Under the pieces are notes generated by a model. The model did no database searches. It saw only the letters and a list, made by a program, of their open reading frames with translations, and was not told the DNA's origin. Positions 35,176 through 45,859 of a DNA stretch of 64,000 bases are shown here, one piece after another. The stretch is from Burkholderia ubonensis subsp. mesacidophila. GTDB taxonomy: Bacteria; Pseudomonadota; Gammaproteobacteria; Burkholderiales; Burkholderiaceae. The translations under genes and the position numbers were made by a program. The DNA lies in the NCBI RefSeq assembly GCF_002097715.1, contig NZ_CP020738.1:1054001-1118000 (forward strand), read 5' to 3'. Position 1 is the stretch's first letter. Each line of letters begins with the position of its first letter.

Positions 35176-36078
35176 ATGACCGATTCCGCCGCGCCCGGCC
35201 CGTCTTCCGCCGTTTCCATCGATCCGCCAGCGCTCGATGCGCTTCACGCGTTCGTCGAGCGCCATCCGCGCCTGCTCGTGCTGACGGGCGCGGGCATCAG
35301 CACGGATTCCGGCATTCCCGGGTATCGCGACCGCAACGGACAGTGGATGCGGTCTGCGCCGATCCAGCTTCACGAATTCCTCGGTTCCGACGCGGCGCGG
35401 CGGCGCTACTGGGCGCGCAGCATGATCGGCTGGCCGGTCGTCGGCAACGCGCGGCCGAACCGGTCGCACGTCGCGCTCACGCGACTCGGCGCGGCCGGCC
35501 GGATCGAGCGCCTCGTCACGCAGAACGTCGACGGCCTGCATCAGCGCGCGGGCAGCAACGACGCGATCGAACTGCACGGCGGCATCAACGGCGTGACCTG
35601 TCTCGATTGCGGCGCACACCATGCGCGGGCCGCGATCCAGGCCGTGCTCGAAGCGGAGAACCCCGAACTGCTGGGCGCGCAGGCGCAGCCCGCCGCCGAC
35701 GGCGATGCGCATCTCGAATGGCATGCGCTCGACACCTTCCGCATCCCGGCTTGTCCGGCGTGCGGCGGCCTGCTCAAGCCGGCGGTCGTGTTCTTCGGCG
35801 AGAACGTGCCGCGCGAGCGGGTGGCCGTGGCCGCCGCGGCGCTCGACGTGGCGGACGCGCTGCTGGTCGTCGGTTCGTCGCTGATGGTGTATTCCGGCTA
35901 CCGTTTCTGCGTGTGGGCGCAGGCGCAGCACAAGCCGGTCGCCGCGCTCAATCTCGGCCACACGCGCGCCGATCCGATGCTGACGCTGAAGGTCGAGGCG
36001 CCCTGCGCGCCCGCGCTCGACGCGCTGAACGCGCGGCTGGGCATTGCCGATTCCGAAACGGAGCGTTGCGCACCATGA
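35176..36078 (+). CDS. Sir2-type NAD-dependent protein deacylase
   Basis: A 300-residue sirtuin that removes acyl groups from lysines while consuming NAD. Motifs are complete: GAGISTDSGIPGYRDRNG (NAD and ribose), TQNVDGLHQRAG, and the general-base histidine in ELHGGI. Two zinc cysteine pairs are present (CLDC and CPACGG), and GSSLMVYSG lies near the C-terminus. The start is set at ATG 35176; a frame from 34990 would run through the terminator. It overlaps the next gene by four bases, so the two are coupled. Its class resembles the bacterial SIRT4-like group. Confidence 0.92.
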   Translation: MTDSAAPGPSSAVSIDPPALDALHAFVERHPRLLVLTGAGISTDSGIPGYRDRNGQWMRSAPIQLHEFLGSDAARRRYWARSMIGWPVVGNARPNRSHVALTRLGAAGRIERLVTQNVDGLHQRAGSNDAIELHGGINGVTCLDCGAHHARAAIQAVLEAENPELLGAQAQPAADGDAHLEWHALDTFRIPACPACGGLLKPAVVFFGENVPRERVAVAAAALDVADALLVVGSSLMVYSGYRFCVWAQAQHKPVAALNLGHTRADPMLTLKVEAPCAPALDALNARLGIADSETERCAP

Positions 36079-36713
36079 CCGGCATAACCCCTGATGATCC
36101 ATCGCTGCGGCTGTCCGCGCCCGCGGCCGAGCGCAACCGCGGGCCGATCCTCGACGTGCTGCGCCGCGTGCTGCCGGCCAGCGGCGACGTGCTCGAAATC
36201 GCCAGCGGCACCGGCCAGCACGTCGTGCATTTCGCGGCCGGGCTGCCCGGCCTGCGCTGGCACCCGAGCGACCCCGACGCGCAGGCGCGGCGCTCGATCG
36301 CCGCGTGGGTCGCGCATGCGGGGCTGCCGAACGTCGACGCGCCGCTCGCGTTCGACGTGCGCGACGCGGCGTGGCCGTTCGCGGCGCTCGACGCGATCGT
36401 CTGCATCAACATGATTCACATCGCGCCGTGGGCGTGCGCCGAAGCGCTGTTCGCGGGCGCGTCGCGGGTGTTGCGGCCGGGCGGCGTGCTGGTCCTGTAC
36501 GGGCCGTATCGCCGCGCAGGCCGGCACACCGCGCCGTCGAACGCGGCGTTCGACGCGCAGCTGCGAAGCCGCGACCCGTCGTGGGGCGTGCGCGATCTCG
36601 ACGCGGTGGTCGCGCTCGGGCTCGATCGCGGGCTCGACTGCAGCGAGGTCGTCGAGATGCCCGCCAACAACCTGAGCGTCGTGTTCCGGCGCCTGCCGCA
36701 CGCCGACCAATGA
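36075..36713 (+). CDS. DUF938 SAM-dependent methyltransferase-like protein
   Basis: A 212-residue protein of the DUF938 family with a class I methyltransferase fold. SAM binding is suggested by VLEIASGTGQHVVHFA (motif I) and the acidic loop SDPDAQ. CINMIHIAPW and GGVLVLYGPY are the later strands. Substrates of the family are not known. Its ATG overlaps the sirtuin stop, suggesting equal expression with the deacylase, but a shared function is only inference. Confidence 0.85.
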   Translation: MTGITPDDPSLRLSAPAAERNRGPILDVLRRVLPASGDVLEIASGTGQHVVHFAAGLPGLRWHPSDPDAQARRSIAAWVAHAGLPNVDAPLAFDVRDAAWPFAALDAIVCINMIHIAPWACAEALFAGASRVLRPGGVLVLYGPYRRAGRHTAPSNAAFDAQLRSRDPSWGVRDLDAVVALGLDRGLDCSEVVEMPANNLSVVFRRLPHADQ

Positions 36714-36810
36714 CACTTGCCCGCGCATCGCGGCCGGGTTTCCCTTATCCTTTCGCCTGTGCGCGCGGCCCCGGTTGGGTCGCGCCCTGTTTTTTCCGGA
36801 GAATTGACTA

Positions 36811-38223
<1,413 letters not shown>

Positions 38224-38255
38224 CGAACCCGCGAGGGCGGCAATTGTTGCGAAAA

Positions 38256-38279
38256 TCTATCGTATCGATAGAGTTTTTT
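38256..38279 (+). terminator. Rho-independent terminator after gnd
   Basis: A 7-bp stem TCTATCG/CGATAGA (38256-38262 with 38266-38272) is followed by six T residues and flanked by complementary GCGAAAA and TTTTTTCGC. It is 30 bp past the gnd stop. Confidence 0.75.
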
Positions 38280-38424
38280 CGCGCCAGATCGTGACATTGT
38301 TGGTTTCGGCGAAACAGTGTTTTCGCGGTTTCATGGTTTTCCCTAAGTGATCTCGGGACTAGACTCTGTTCCATCGCTGCAGACATGGTGTGTGCGGCGG
38401 AGCAAAAAATCACGGAGGTAAGTC

Positions 38425-38781
38425 ATGAAATCGCTGATCGCATCGTTCGCTGCCGCTGCCGTCCTCGCTGTTCCGGCCGTCTCGTTCGCCCAACAAAACA
38501 ACGGCCCGGTCACCCGCGATCAGGTCAAGGCCGAACTGTCGGCGCTGCAGCAGGCCGGCTACAAGCTCGGCAACGACCGCAACAACTATCCGGAAGGCAT
38601 CCTCGCCGCCGAAGCGCGCGTGCATCCGCAGCAGAACACCGCCGCGGCCGACACGAGCGGCTATGGTGCGCAGCCGGCGGCCCAGCAGGAATCGGGCGCG
38701 CCGTCGGGCACCCCGGCCGCAGGCTGGCCGAACGGGATCAAGCGCGTCGCCGACGGCGCGCCGGTCTACAAGGGTCGTTGA
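38425..38781 (+). CDS. DUF4148 secreted protein
   Basis: A 118-residue precursor: MKSLIASFAAAAVLAVPAVSFAQ is the signal peptide. The mature start PVTRDQVKAELSALQQAGYK carries the DUF4148 signature. The tail is Gln/Ala-rich and disordered, ending APVYKGR. The ribosome binding site CGGAGGTAAGTC is strong. This is the third DUF4148 gene in the window; it stands alone between terminators. Function unknown; the protein is presumably periplasmic or secreted. Confidence 0.85.
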   Translation: MKSLIASFAAAAVLAVPAVSFAQQNNGPVTRDQVKAELSALQQAGYKLGNDRNNYPEGILAAEARVHPQQNTAAADTSGYGAQPAAQQESGAPSGTPAAGWPNGIKRVADGAPVYKGR

Positions 38782-38850
38782 TCGACGCGGTCGCGAGGCC
38801 GCGACCGGCTGCCCGCCGGGCTCGATCCCCCCGTCCCGGTTGTCTCCCGC

Positions 38851-38895
38851 AGCCCATCGTTCCACGATATGGAACGATGGGCTGTTCTCTTTTGT
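38851..38895. terminator. Hairpin terminator between convergent genes
   Basis: A 13-bp perfect stem AGCCCATCGTTCC/GGAACGATGGGCT (38851-38863 with 38871-38883) with a 7-nt loop is followed on the plus strand by GTTCTCTTTT. It separates the DUF4148 gene from a minus-strand hypothetical gene and may serve both. Confidence 0.75.
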
Positions 38896-38929
38896 CGGGT
38901 GCGACTGCGCCGCGACGGCGCGCGCCGTG

Positions 38930-39250
38930 TCAGTGCAGCGGCCGCTTGCCGCGGCCGATCTCCTTGAACAGCTTGTCGGCGGGCTCCAGCGCCATCAGCC
39001 AGGTTTCGTCGCAGCCGCTCAGCGTGTCGAGCGCGTCGCGCAGCCGCTCGATCGCCGCGACGGGCAGCTCGACGCTGCGGCGCGTTCCGCCCGACAGGTG
39101 CGTGACGCTGGCCAACTGAACGAGCGCATCCGCGGCTTCGGCGACATCGGCCGCGAACAGCAGGTGCCGGTTGAGCAGTTCGACGAGGCTGCTGGACCCG
39201 GCGAAATCCTCGGCGTCGAGTTGCACGGAAAGAAACGTCGCGTTGTTCAT
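38930..39250 (-). CDS. Hypothetical protein
   Basis: A 106-residue soluble protein starting MNNATFLSVQLDAEDFAGSS. It looks helical, with no signal peptide, membrane segment or motif that I recognise. The start is preceded by GAGGAGCCCGACG. It is convergent with the DUF4148 gene. Codon use is like that of its neighbours, which supports a real gene. Confidence 0.65.
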   Translation of the reverse strand: MNNATFLSVQLDAEDFAGSSSLVELLNRHLLFAADVAEAADALVQLASVTHLSGGTRRSVELPVAAIERLRDALDTLSGCDETWLMALEPADKLFKEIGRGKRPLH

Positions 39251-39581
39251 CGTCGGGCTCCTCACTGGGACGGGCGGGCAGGGCATCCGTGAGTATAGGC
39301 GGCGGATCGCGAACGGGCCGGCCCGCGCGCGGGGCGCCCTGGCGCACCGCAAGACTGTTGCCGGTCGGAGGCGCCGGACGCAGCCCCGACCGCCGCAAAT
39401 GGTATCTTTGCCGGTTGGGACGACGCAAAACGGGCTCACGAACCCGCGCGCCGTTCCCGATTTGGAAACTGCCGGCCGCATCCGCGGTCGGATACTGGTT
39501 GGTCCGGCCGCCGCGCCGGACACCGTGCAACGCACGCCGGAGGGCGGTGGGCGGCGCATGAGGCAAATCCGGGAGGTACGC
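39251..39581. other. Intergenic region upstream of the NlpD-like gene
   Basis: A 331-bp gap between divergent genes. An in-frame extension of the lipoprotein gene runs through it, but the sequence reads as non-coding GC-rich DNA and no ribosome binding site supports a longer start. It presumably holds the promoters of both neighbours. Confidence 0.4.
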
Positions 39582-40316
39582 TTGAGAGAAAATAATCCCA
39601 TCCACTTTTCCCCGCAACGCTGGCTGCCGCAGTTGGCGCTGGCCGCGGCGGCCGTCGCGCTGACGGGCTGCACGATGACGCCGTGGACCGATACCTGGCA
39701 GCCGTACCGGCCGTCGACGCCGGCCGCGACGACGGGCAGCGTGATTGCGGGCTACTACCGCGTGAACCCGGGCGACACGCTCGCGGGCATCGCGGGCGCG
39801 TTCGGCCAGCGCGCGCAGGACGTCGCCAGCTGGAACCACATGGCGCCGACCGATACGGTCAGGCCCGGGCAGGTGCTGCGCGTTGCGCCGCCGCCCGCCG
39901 CCACGTCGCTCACGCCGCCGGCGACCGCGGCTGCGGCCCAGCCGGGCACACTGGCGTGGCCCGCGACCGGCGTCGTGGTTGTGCCGTTCTCGGCCGGCAA
40001 GACGCGCGGGATCGTCATCGCCGCGTCCGGGCCCGACCGGACGGTGCGCGCCGCGGCGAACGGACGGGTCGTCTATGCGGGGTCCGGCGTCAAGGCGTAC
40101 GGTCCGCTCGTGATCCTGAAGCACGAGAGCGGCCTGATCACGGCCTACGGCCACAACGGCAAGCTGCTCGTCAACGAAGGCGACGCGGTTCGGACCGGCC
40201 AGCCGGTCGCCGAGATGGACACCGATGCGAGCGGGCGGGCGACGTTCGAATTCGAAGTCCGGCAGAACGGCAAGGCGGTCGATCCGTTGGGCTTCCTGCC
40301 GAAGAACGGCGGCTGA
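39582..40316 (+). CDS. NlpD-like lipoprotein with LysM and degenerate LytM (M23) domains
   Basis: A 244-residue envelope lipoprotein. The signal ends in a lipobox LTGC, so the mature Cys is lipidated. A LysM peptidoglycan-binding domain follows (YYRVNPGDTLAGIAGAFGQR to VRPGQVLRV). After a Pro/Ala linker comes a LytM domain (TVRAAANGRVVYAGSG, VILKHESGLITAYGHNGKLL). The C-terminal HxH metal motif expected in active M23 enzymes is replaced by TFEFEVRQNG. It is therefore probably an amidase activator like NlpD or EnvC, not a hydrolase. TTG 39582 has GGGAGGT five bases before it; ATG 39558 is the alternative start. Confidence 0.82.
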   Translation: MRENNPIHFSPQRWLPQLALAAAAVALTGCTMTPWTDTWQPYRPSTPAATTGSVIAGYYRVNPGDTLAGIAGAFGQRAQDVASWNHMAPTDTVRPGQVLRVAPPPAATSLTPPATAAAAQPGTLAWPATGVVVVPFSAGKTRGIVIAASGPDRTVRAAANGRVVYAGSGVKAYGPLVILKHESGLITAYGHNGKLLVNEGDAVRTGQPVAEMDTDASGRATFEFEVRQNGKAVDPLGFLPKNGG

Positions 40317-40368
40317 CCGGGCTGGCCGGGGCGTGCACGCCGCAGCGTGCGCATGCGTCGGCCGTCGC

Positions 40369-41010
40369 TCATCCGTCCTTCGTCACCGGCGCTTCGGCGG
40401 CCGGTTTCGACCGGTTGCCGAGCCAGCGGATCGCCAGCGCGAGGGCGGTCGAGCCAAGCGCGATCAGCGTGCATTGCAGCGCGACGGGCAGATAGCCGTG
40501 CGGCCGAGGGTCGACGAACGGGTACGGATACCAGTTTTCCCAGGCGCCGCGCAGCAGCGTGTACGCAAGGTAGACGACCGGAAAGCCGAGCCACGTCACC
40601 GCGCTCTGCCACGGGATCGGCGAGCGCGGCTCCACGTACAGCCAGTCGCCGAGCACGACGAGCGGCACGATCCGGTGCAGCACCCAGTTGTGGTAGGCCG
40701 GCGTGATGTGCAGGAGCGCGTCGGGCCGCGCGAGCAGCAGCTCGTAGACGATCGCGGTGATCAGCATGTACAGCACCGCCGCGCCGCGCATCGACTCGTA
40801 GCGCGCGGACCCCATGCGAGCCGCCCGCCGGAGCCCCGCGAACAGCATCGCGGCCGCGTACAGGCTGCTCAGCTGGGTGAAGTAGCTGAGGTAGTTGCCG
40901 ACGTGAAACATCGGCATGTCCAAGCGGCCTGCAATGCCGTGCAGCGTCGTCGAAAGCGCGAGCAACGCGGCCGTCAGCCGGTAGGCTGCAACGAAGAACG
41001 CTTTGCTCAT
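40369..41010 (-). CDS. Pr6Pr family membrane protein
   Basis: A 213-residue inner-membrane protein with about six helices. The sequence YLSYFTQLSSLYAAAMLFAG, HRIVPLVVLGDWLY and GFPVVYLAYTLLRG follows the Pr6Pr family, whose role is unknown. The start is set at MSKAFF (41010); an extension to 41082 reads as polar non-coding sequence. It ends in a charged tail RSKPAAEAPVTKDG. It is convergent with the NlpD-like gene and divergent from cytochrome b561. Confidence 0.75.
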   Translation of the reverse strand: MSKAFFVAAYRLTAALLALSTTLHGIAGRLDMPMFHVGNYLSYFTQLSSLYAAAMLFAGLRRAARMGSARYESMRGAAVLYMLITAIVYELLLARPDALLHITPAYHNWVLHRIVPLVVLGDWLYVEPRSPIPWQSAVTWLGFPVVYLAYTLLRGAWENWYPYPFVDPRPHGYLPVALQCTLIALGSTALALAIRWLGNRSKPAAEAPVTKDG

Positions 41011-41237
41011 GGTGCTGCACGACGACGACGCTAAAAACTCCATCGTGCCACAGTCGCATCCGCGCGGCGCACGATTTCGCACCCTCGTCGCGCGATGCGG
41101 GCGCGACCGAATCGTCGGATATTTGATCCTGCCCGTCGAAACCCGCCGCCCGTGCCGCTACAATCGCTGCAGCATGCCGCTGCACCGGCCGGCCCGCGGC
41201 AACTGTCCCACCCCCCGCATACGATACGAGACCGAGC

Positions 41238-41774
41238 ATGAGAAACATCCTCGCGAGACAGGCGCGCTACAGCAGCCCCGCCATCTTCTTCCATTGGGTC
41301 ATCTTCCTGCTCGTGGCGCTCGCCTATCTGGCGATCGAGATCCGCGGGCCGAAGGGCAGCGACAGCCGCGTGTTCTGGATGAACGTGCACCTGACCGCGG
41401 GGACCTTCGTGCTGGTGCTGTCGGCGCTGCGGATCGTCTGGCGGGCGGTCAGCCGCGTGCCGGCGCCGGTGCCGCAGCCCGCGCTGCTGCAATGGCTCGC
41501 GAGACTGACCCATGTCGCGCTGTACGCGTTCATCATCGCGCAGCCGTTGCTGGGCATCATGATGATCAACCTGGGCGGCAAGCCGGTCTCGCTCGACTGG
41601 CTCGGCATCTCGTTCACGCTGTTCGGGCCCGACAAGGCGTTGCGGCCGACCATCAAGGATGCACACGAGCTGATCGGCAACGCGTTCTATTTCGTGATCG
41701 GCCTGCACGCGCTGGCCGTGCTCTACCACCACTTCTTTCTGCGGGACGGCGTGCTGAAGCGCATGGCGCCCTGA
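41238..41774 (+). CDS. cybB: Cytochrome b561
   Basis: A 178-residue four-helix membrane cytochrome of the bacterial b561 family, thought to oxidise quinol or act with periplasmic acceptors. Likely haem-ligand histidines are H19 (FFHWVIF), the His in NVHLTAG, and those in KDAHELIGNAFYF and GLHALAVLYHHF. GLHALAVLYHHFF is the usual last helix. A large hairpin follows the gene. No partner YceI-like gene is adjacent. Confidence 0.9.
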   Translation: MRNILARQARYSSPAIFFHWVIFLLVALAYLAIEIRGPKGSDSRVFWMNVHLTAGTFVLVLSALRIVWRAVSRVPAPVPQPALLQWLARLTHVALYAFIIAQPLLGIMMINLGGKPVSLDWLGISFTLFGPDKALRPTIKDAHELIGNAFYFVIGLHALAVLYHHFFLRDGVLKRMAP

Positions 41775-41803
41775 TCCGCGGGTGGGCCCGCCGCACGACG
41801 CCC

Positions 41804-41841
41804 CGGGGGCGCATGGTTGCGTGAACAACCATGCGCCCCCG
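41804..41841. terminator. Long hairpin after cytochrome b561
   Basis: A perfect 16-bp stem CGGGGGCGCATGGTTG/CAACCATGCGCCCCCG (41804-41819 with 41826-41841) with a 6-nt loop. There is no T-tract, so termination without Rho is uncertain; transcript protection is another possibility. Confidence 0.5.
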
Positions 41842-41929
41842 GTTCGCTTGCGCATACGCAGGCTGGCCATTGTGCTGAACATTCTGTAACATCCCGTCTG
41901 ATTTACATTCCGCTTACTCGACACCACGC

Positions 41930-42295
41930 ATGCCGAACCGACATCGCACACTGACTGCCTGGCTGGGCATGCTCGCGATCTGGTTCGCGATCGTCGCACC
42001 GCTGGTGTCGCAGTGGCGCGTCGCCGAGGCGTCGACGCCCGATGCGGTCGTCTGCAGTGCAGAGCATGGCGGCCATCGTGCATCCGGTGCAGGCAGTGCG
42101 CACCATGCGCTGCATCTCGATGCGTGCGGCTACTGCGGCTTCTTCACGCACAGCCCGGCGATCGGCGGCGTTTCCTCCGCGCCGGCGCATCTCTCTGTCG
42201 TTTCCTCCACGTCCGCAGCCACGCCTGTTGCCGTCGCCGCGAGCGTCGACCGCTATCCGCGCGCGTATCCACGCGCGCCGCCCGAGAACGCCTGA
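41930..42295 (+). CDS. DUF2946 family protein, copper-receptor partner
   Basis: A 121-residue protein with one N-terminal hydrophobic helix (LTAWLGMLAIWFAIVAPLVS). A His/Cys-rich segment SAHHALHLDACGYCGFFTHSP follows, typical of DUF2946. It sits directly upstream of a TonB-dependent copper receptor, a frequent pairing. The C-x-x-C and clustered histidines suggest metal handling in the periplasm or at the membrane. The function of the family is not established. No good ribosome binding site is visible before ATG 41930. Confidence 0.78.
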   Translation: MPNRHRTLTAWLGMLAIWFAIVAPLVSQWRVAEASTPDAVVCSAEHGGHRASGAGSAHHALHLDACGYCGFFTHSPAIGGVSSAPAHLSVVSSTSAATPVAVAASVDRYPRAYPRAPPENA

Positions 42296-42378
42296 CGCGT
42301 TTTTTTCCGTTCTCATCTTTCCGCCGCCATCCGTGCGATCCGTCGATCGCGTGGAGGGCGTCACTCGGGCTTTCGATC

Positions 42379-44538
42379 ATGATGCATTTCCTCTTGCGCG
42401 CGCAATCGGCGCCGCGCAATGCCACGCGTATTACCCGTCACACCACGTCGCGGCGCCTGCCGCTGATGCTGAAACTCACGATGCCTGCGCTGGCCGCCAG
42501 CGCGATGACAGCCGCCTGCGCGGCCACCGCCGCCGCGCGCGCGGACGATGCGGGGCCGGCCGTGCAGGCCGGCGCAGCCGACCTGCTGCCGCCCGTCGAG
42601 GTCGTCGCGTCGCCGCTGAGAACGCCGCTCGTCGTCGTCACGAATCCGAAGACGCCGCGCCAGCCGCTGCCCGCCAGCGACGGCGCGGATTACCTGAAGA
42701 CGATTCCAGGCTTCGCGTCGATCCGCAGCGGCGGCACGAACGGCGACGCGGTGCTGCGCGGCATGTTCGGCTCGCGGCTGAACATCCTCGCGAACGGCAT
42801 GCCGACGCTCGGCGCCTGTCCGGGCCGGATGGACGCGCCGACGTCGTACATCGCGCCGGAAAGCTACGACAAGCTCACCGTGGTGAAGGGGCCGCAGACG
42901 GTGCTGTACGGCCCCGGTGCGTCGGCCGGCACGGTGCTGTTCGAGCGCACGACGCGGCGCTTCGACAAGCCCGGCATGCGTTTCGACGGCAGCGTCGTCG
43001 GCGGCTCGTATGGGCGCAACGACCAGAACATCGACGTGACGGCCGGCACGCCGGACGTGTACGGCCGCGTGACCGCGAATCATGCGCATTCGGATGACTA
43101 CAAGGACGGCAACGGCCGCACCGTGCCGTCGCAGTGGGACAAGTGGAACGCGGACGCGGCGCTCGGCTGGACGCCGGACGACCACACGCGCGTCGAGCTG
43201 ACGGCCGGCGGCGGCGACGGCTATGCGCGCTACGCGGGGCGCGGGATGGACGGCGCGCATTTCCGCCGCGAGACGTTCGGCCTGTCGTTCGACAAGCAGC
43301 ACATCGGCGACGTGCTCGAGCGCATCGAGGCGCGCGTGTACTACAACGAAGCCGATCACGTGATGGATAACTACACGCTGCGGGCGCCCGACCCGACGAG
43401 CAGCATGCCGATGCGGATGGCGTCGGAAGTGCGGCGCCGCACGCTCGGCGCGCGGGCCGCGGCGACGTTCCGCTTCGGCGACGACTTCACGCTCGTCGCG
43501 GGCGTCGACGCGCAGTCGAACCGGCTCGATTCGCGCTCGGCGATGGGGCGGCAGAACTATGCGGACAAGCCGTGGAATGCGCAGACGACGATGTGGAACA
43601 CGGGCGCGTTCGGCGAGCTGACCTGGTACGCCAGCGACGTGTCGCGCGTGATCGGCGGCGCGCGCGTCGACTATGCGAGCGCGCGCGACAAGCGCCCGAC
43701 GACGGGCGGCATGATGGGCAAGCCGAATCCGACGTTCGACGACGACCGCTCGCGCGTGCTGCCGAGCGGCTTCCTCCGCTACGAGCGGGATCTCGCGGCG
43801 CTGCCGGTTACCTGGTACGCGGGGATCGGCCATGCGGAGCGCTTTCCCGACTACTGGGAGCTGTTCTCCGCGAAGCGCGGGCCGGCCGGCGCGGTCAATG
43901 CGTTCTCGGCGGTCAAGCCCGAGAAGACCACGCAGCTCGACATCGGCGCGCAGTACCGGAGCGAACGGCTCGATGCATGGGTGTCGGCGTACGCGGGCTA
44001 CGTGCAGGACTTCATCCTGTTCAATTACGTGCCCGGCATGATGGGATCGACCACGCAGGCGACCAACGTCAATGCGCAGATCATGGGCGGCGAGGCCGGC
44101 GTCGCATGGCGGCCGGTCGCGCCGTTGCGCGTCGAGACGTCGCTCGCGTATGCGTGGGGGCGCAACGTGGCGACCGGCGATCCGCTGCCGCAGATGCCGC
44201 CGCTCGAGGCGCGCTTCGGGGTCGAGTACACGCGCGGCGCGTGGTCGGCGGGCGGCCTGTGGCGCGTCGTTGCATCGCAGCATCGCTACGCGCTCAACGA
44301 GGGCAACGTGGTGGGCAAGGACTTCGGTCCGAGCGCCGGGTTCGGCGTGCTGTCGCTGCATGCGCAATACAACGTGAGCAAGACCGTGCAGGTGTCGGTC
44401 GGCATCGACAATGTGCTCGACAAGGCCTATACGGAGCACCTGAACCTCGCCGGCAACGCGGGCTTCGGCTACGCGGCCAACACGCCCGTGACCGAGCCGG
44501 GGCGCACGGCATGGGTGCGCGTCAGCGCGAAGATGTGA
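42379..44538 (+). CDS. TonB-dependent copper receptor
   Basis: A 719-residue outer-membrane receptor of the OprC/NosA type (TIGR01778-like). The signal peptide is MLKLTMPALAASAMTAACA up to ARADD. The plug domain shows DYLKTIPGFASIRSGGTNGD, LNILANGMPTLGACPGRMDAP and KLTVVKGPQTVLYGPGASAG. The barrel follows and ends in a short strand (AWVRVSAKM). The GACPGRMD segment with Cys and Met is characteristic of copper receptors. The true start may be ATG 42379, 42382 or 42466; the last places the signal peptide at the very N-terminus. It probably forms an operon with the DUF2946 gene. Confidence 0.88.
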   Translation: MMHFLLRAQSAPRNATRITRHTTSRRLPLMLKLTMPALAASAMTAACAATAAARADDAGPAVQAGAADLLPPVEVVASPLRTPLVVVTNPKTPRQPLPASDGADYLKTIPGFASIRSGGTNGDAVLRGMFGSRLNILANGMPTLGACPGRMDAPTSYIAPESYDKLTVVKGPQTVLYGPGASAGTVLFERTTRRFDKPGMRFDGSVVGGSYGRNDQNIDVTAGTPDVYGRVTANHAHSDDYKDGNGRTVPSQWDKWNADAALGWTPDDHTRVELTAGGGDGYARYAGRGMDGAHFRRETFGLSFDKQHIGDVLERIEARVYYNEADHVMDNYTLRAPDPTSSMPMRMASEVRRRTLGARAAATFRFGDDFTLVAGVDAQSNRLDSRSAMGRQNYADKPWNAQTTMWNTGAFGELTWYASDVSRVIGGARVDYASARDKRPTTGGMMGKPNPTFDDDRSRVLPSGFLRYERDLAALPVTWYAGIGHAERFPDYWELFSAKRGPAGAVNAFSAVKPEKTTQLDIGAQYRSERLDAWVSAYAGYVQDFILFNYVPGMMGSTTQATNVNAQIMGGEAGVAWRPVAPLRVETSLAYAWGRNVATGDPLPQMPPLEARFGVEYTRGAWSAGGLWRVVASQHRYALNEGNVVGKDFGPSAGFGVLSLHAQYNVSKTVQVSVGIDNVLDKAYTEHLNLAGNAGFGYAANTPVTEPGRTAWVRVSAKM

Positions 44539-44638
44539 ACGGTGCGCATGCTGTGTGTGCAGCGCAGCATGCGCAACCGCGGGCGGCGGCCCGCCGGTTT
44601 CGGCCGCCCGCGTCAACCGACTAGAGAGCCGTGTCTAA

Positions 44639-45856
<1,218 letters not shown>

Positions 45857-45859
45857 GCG

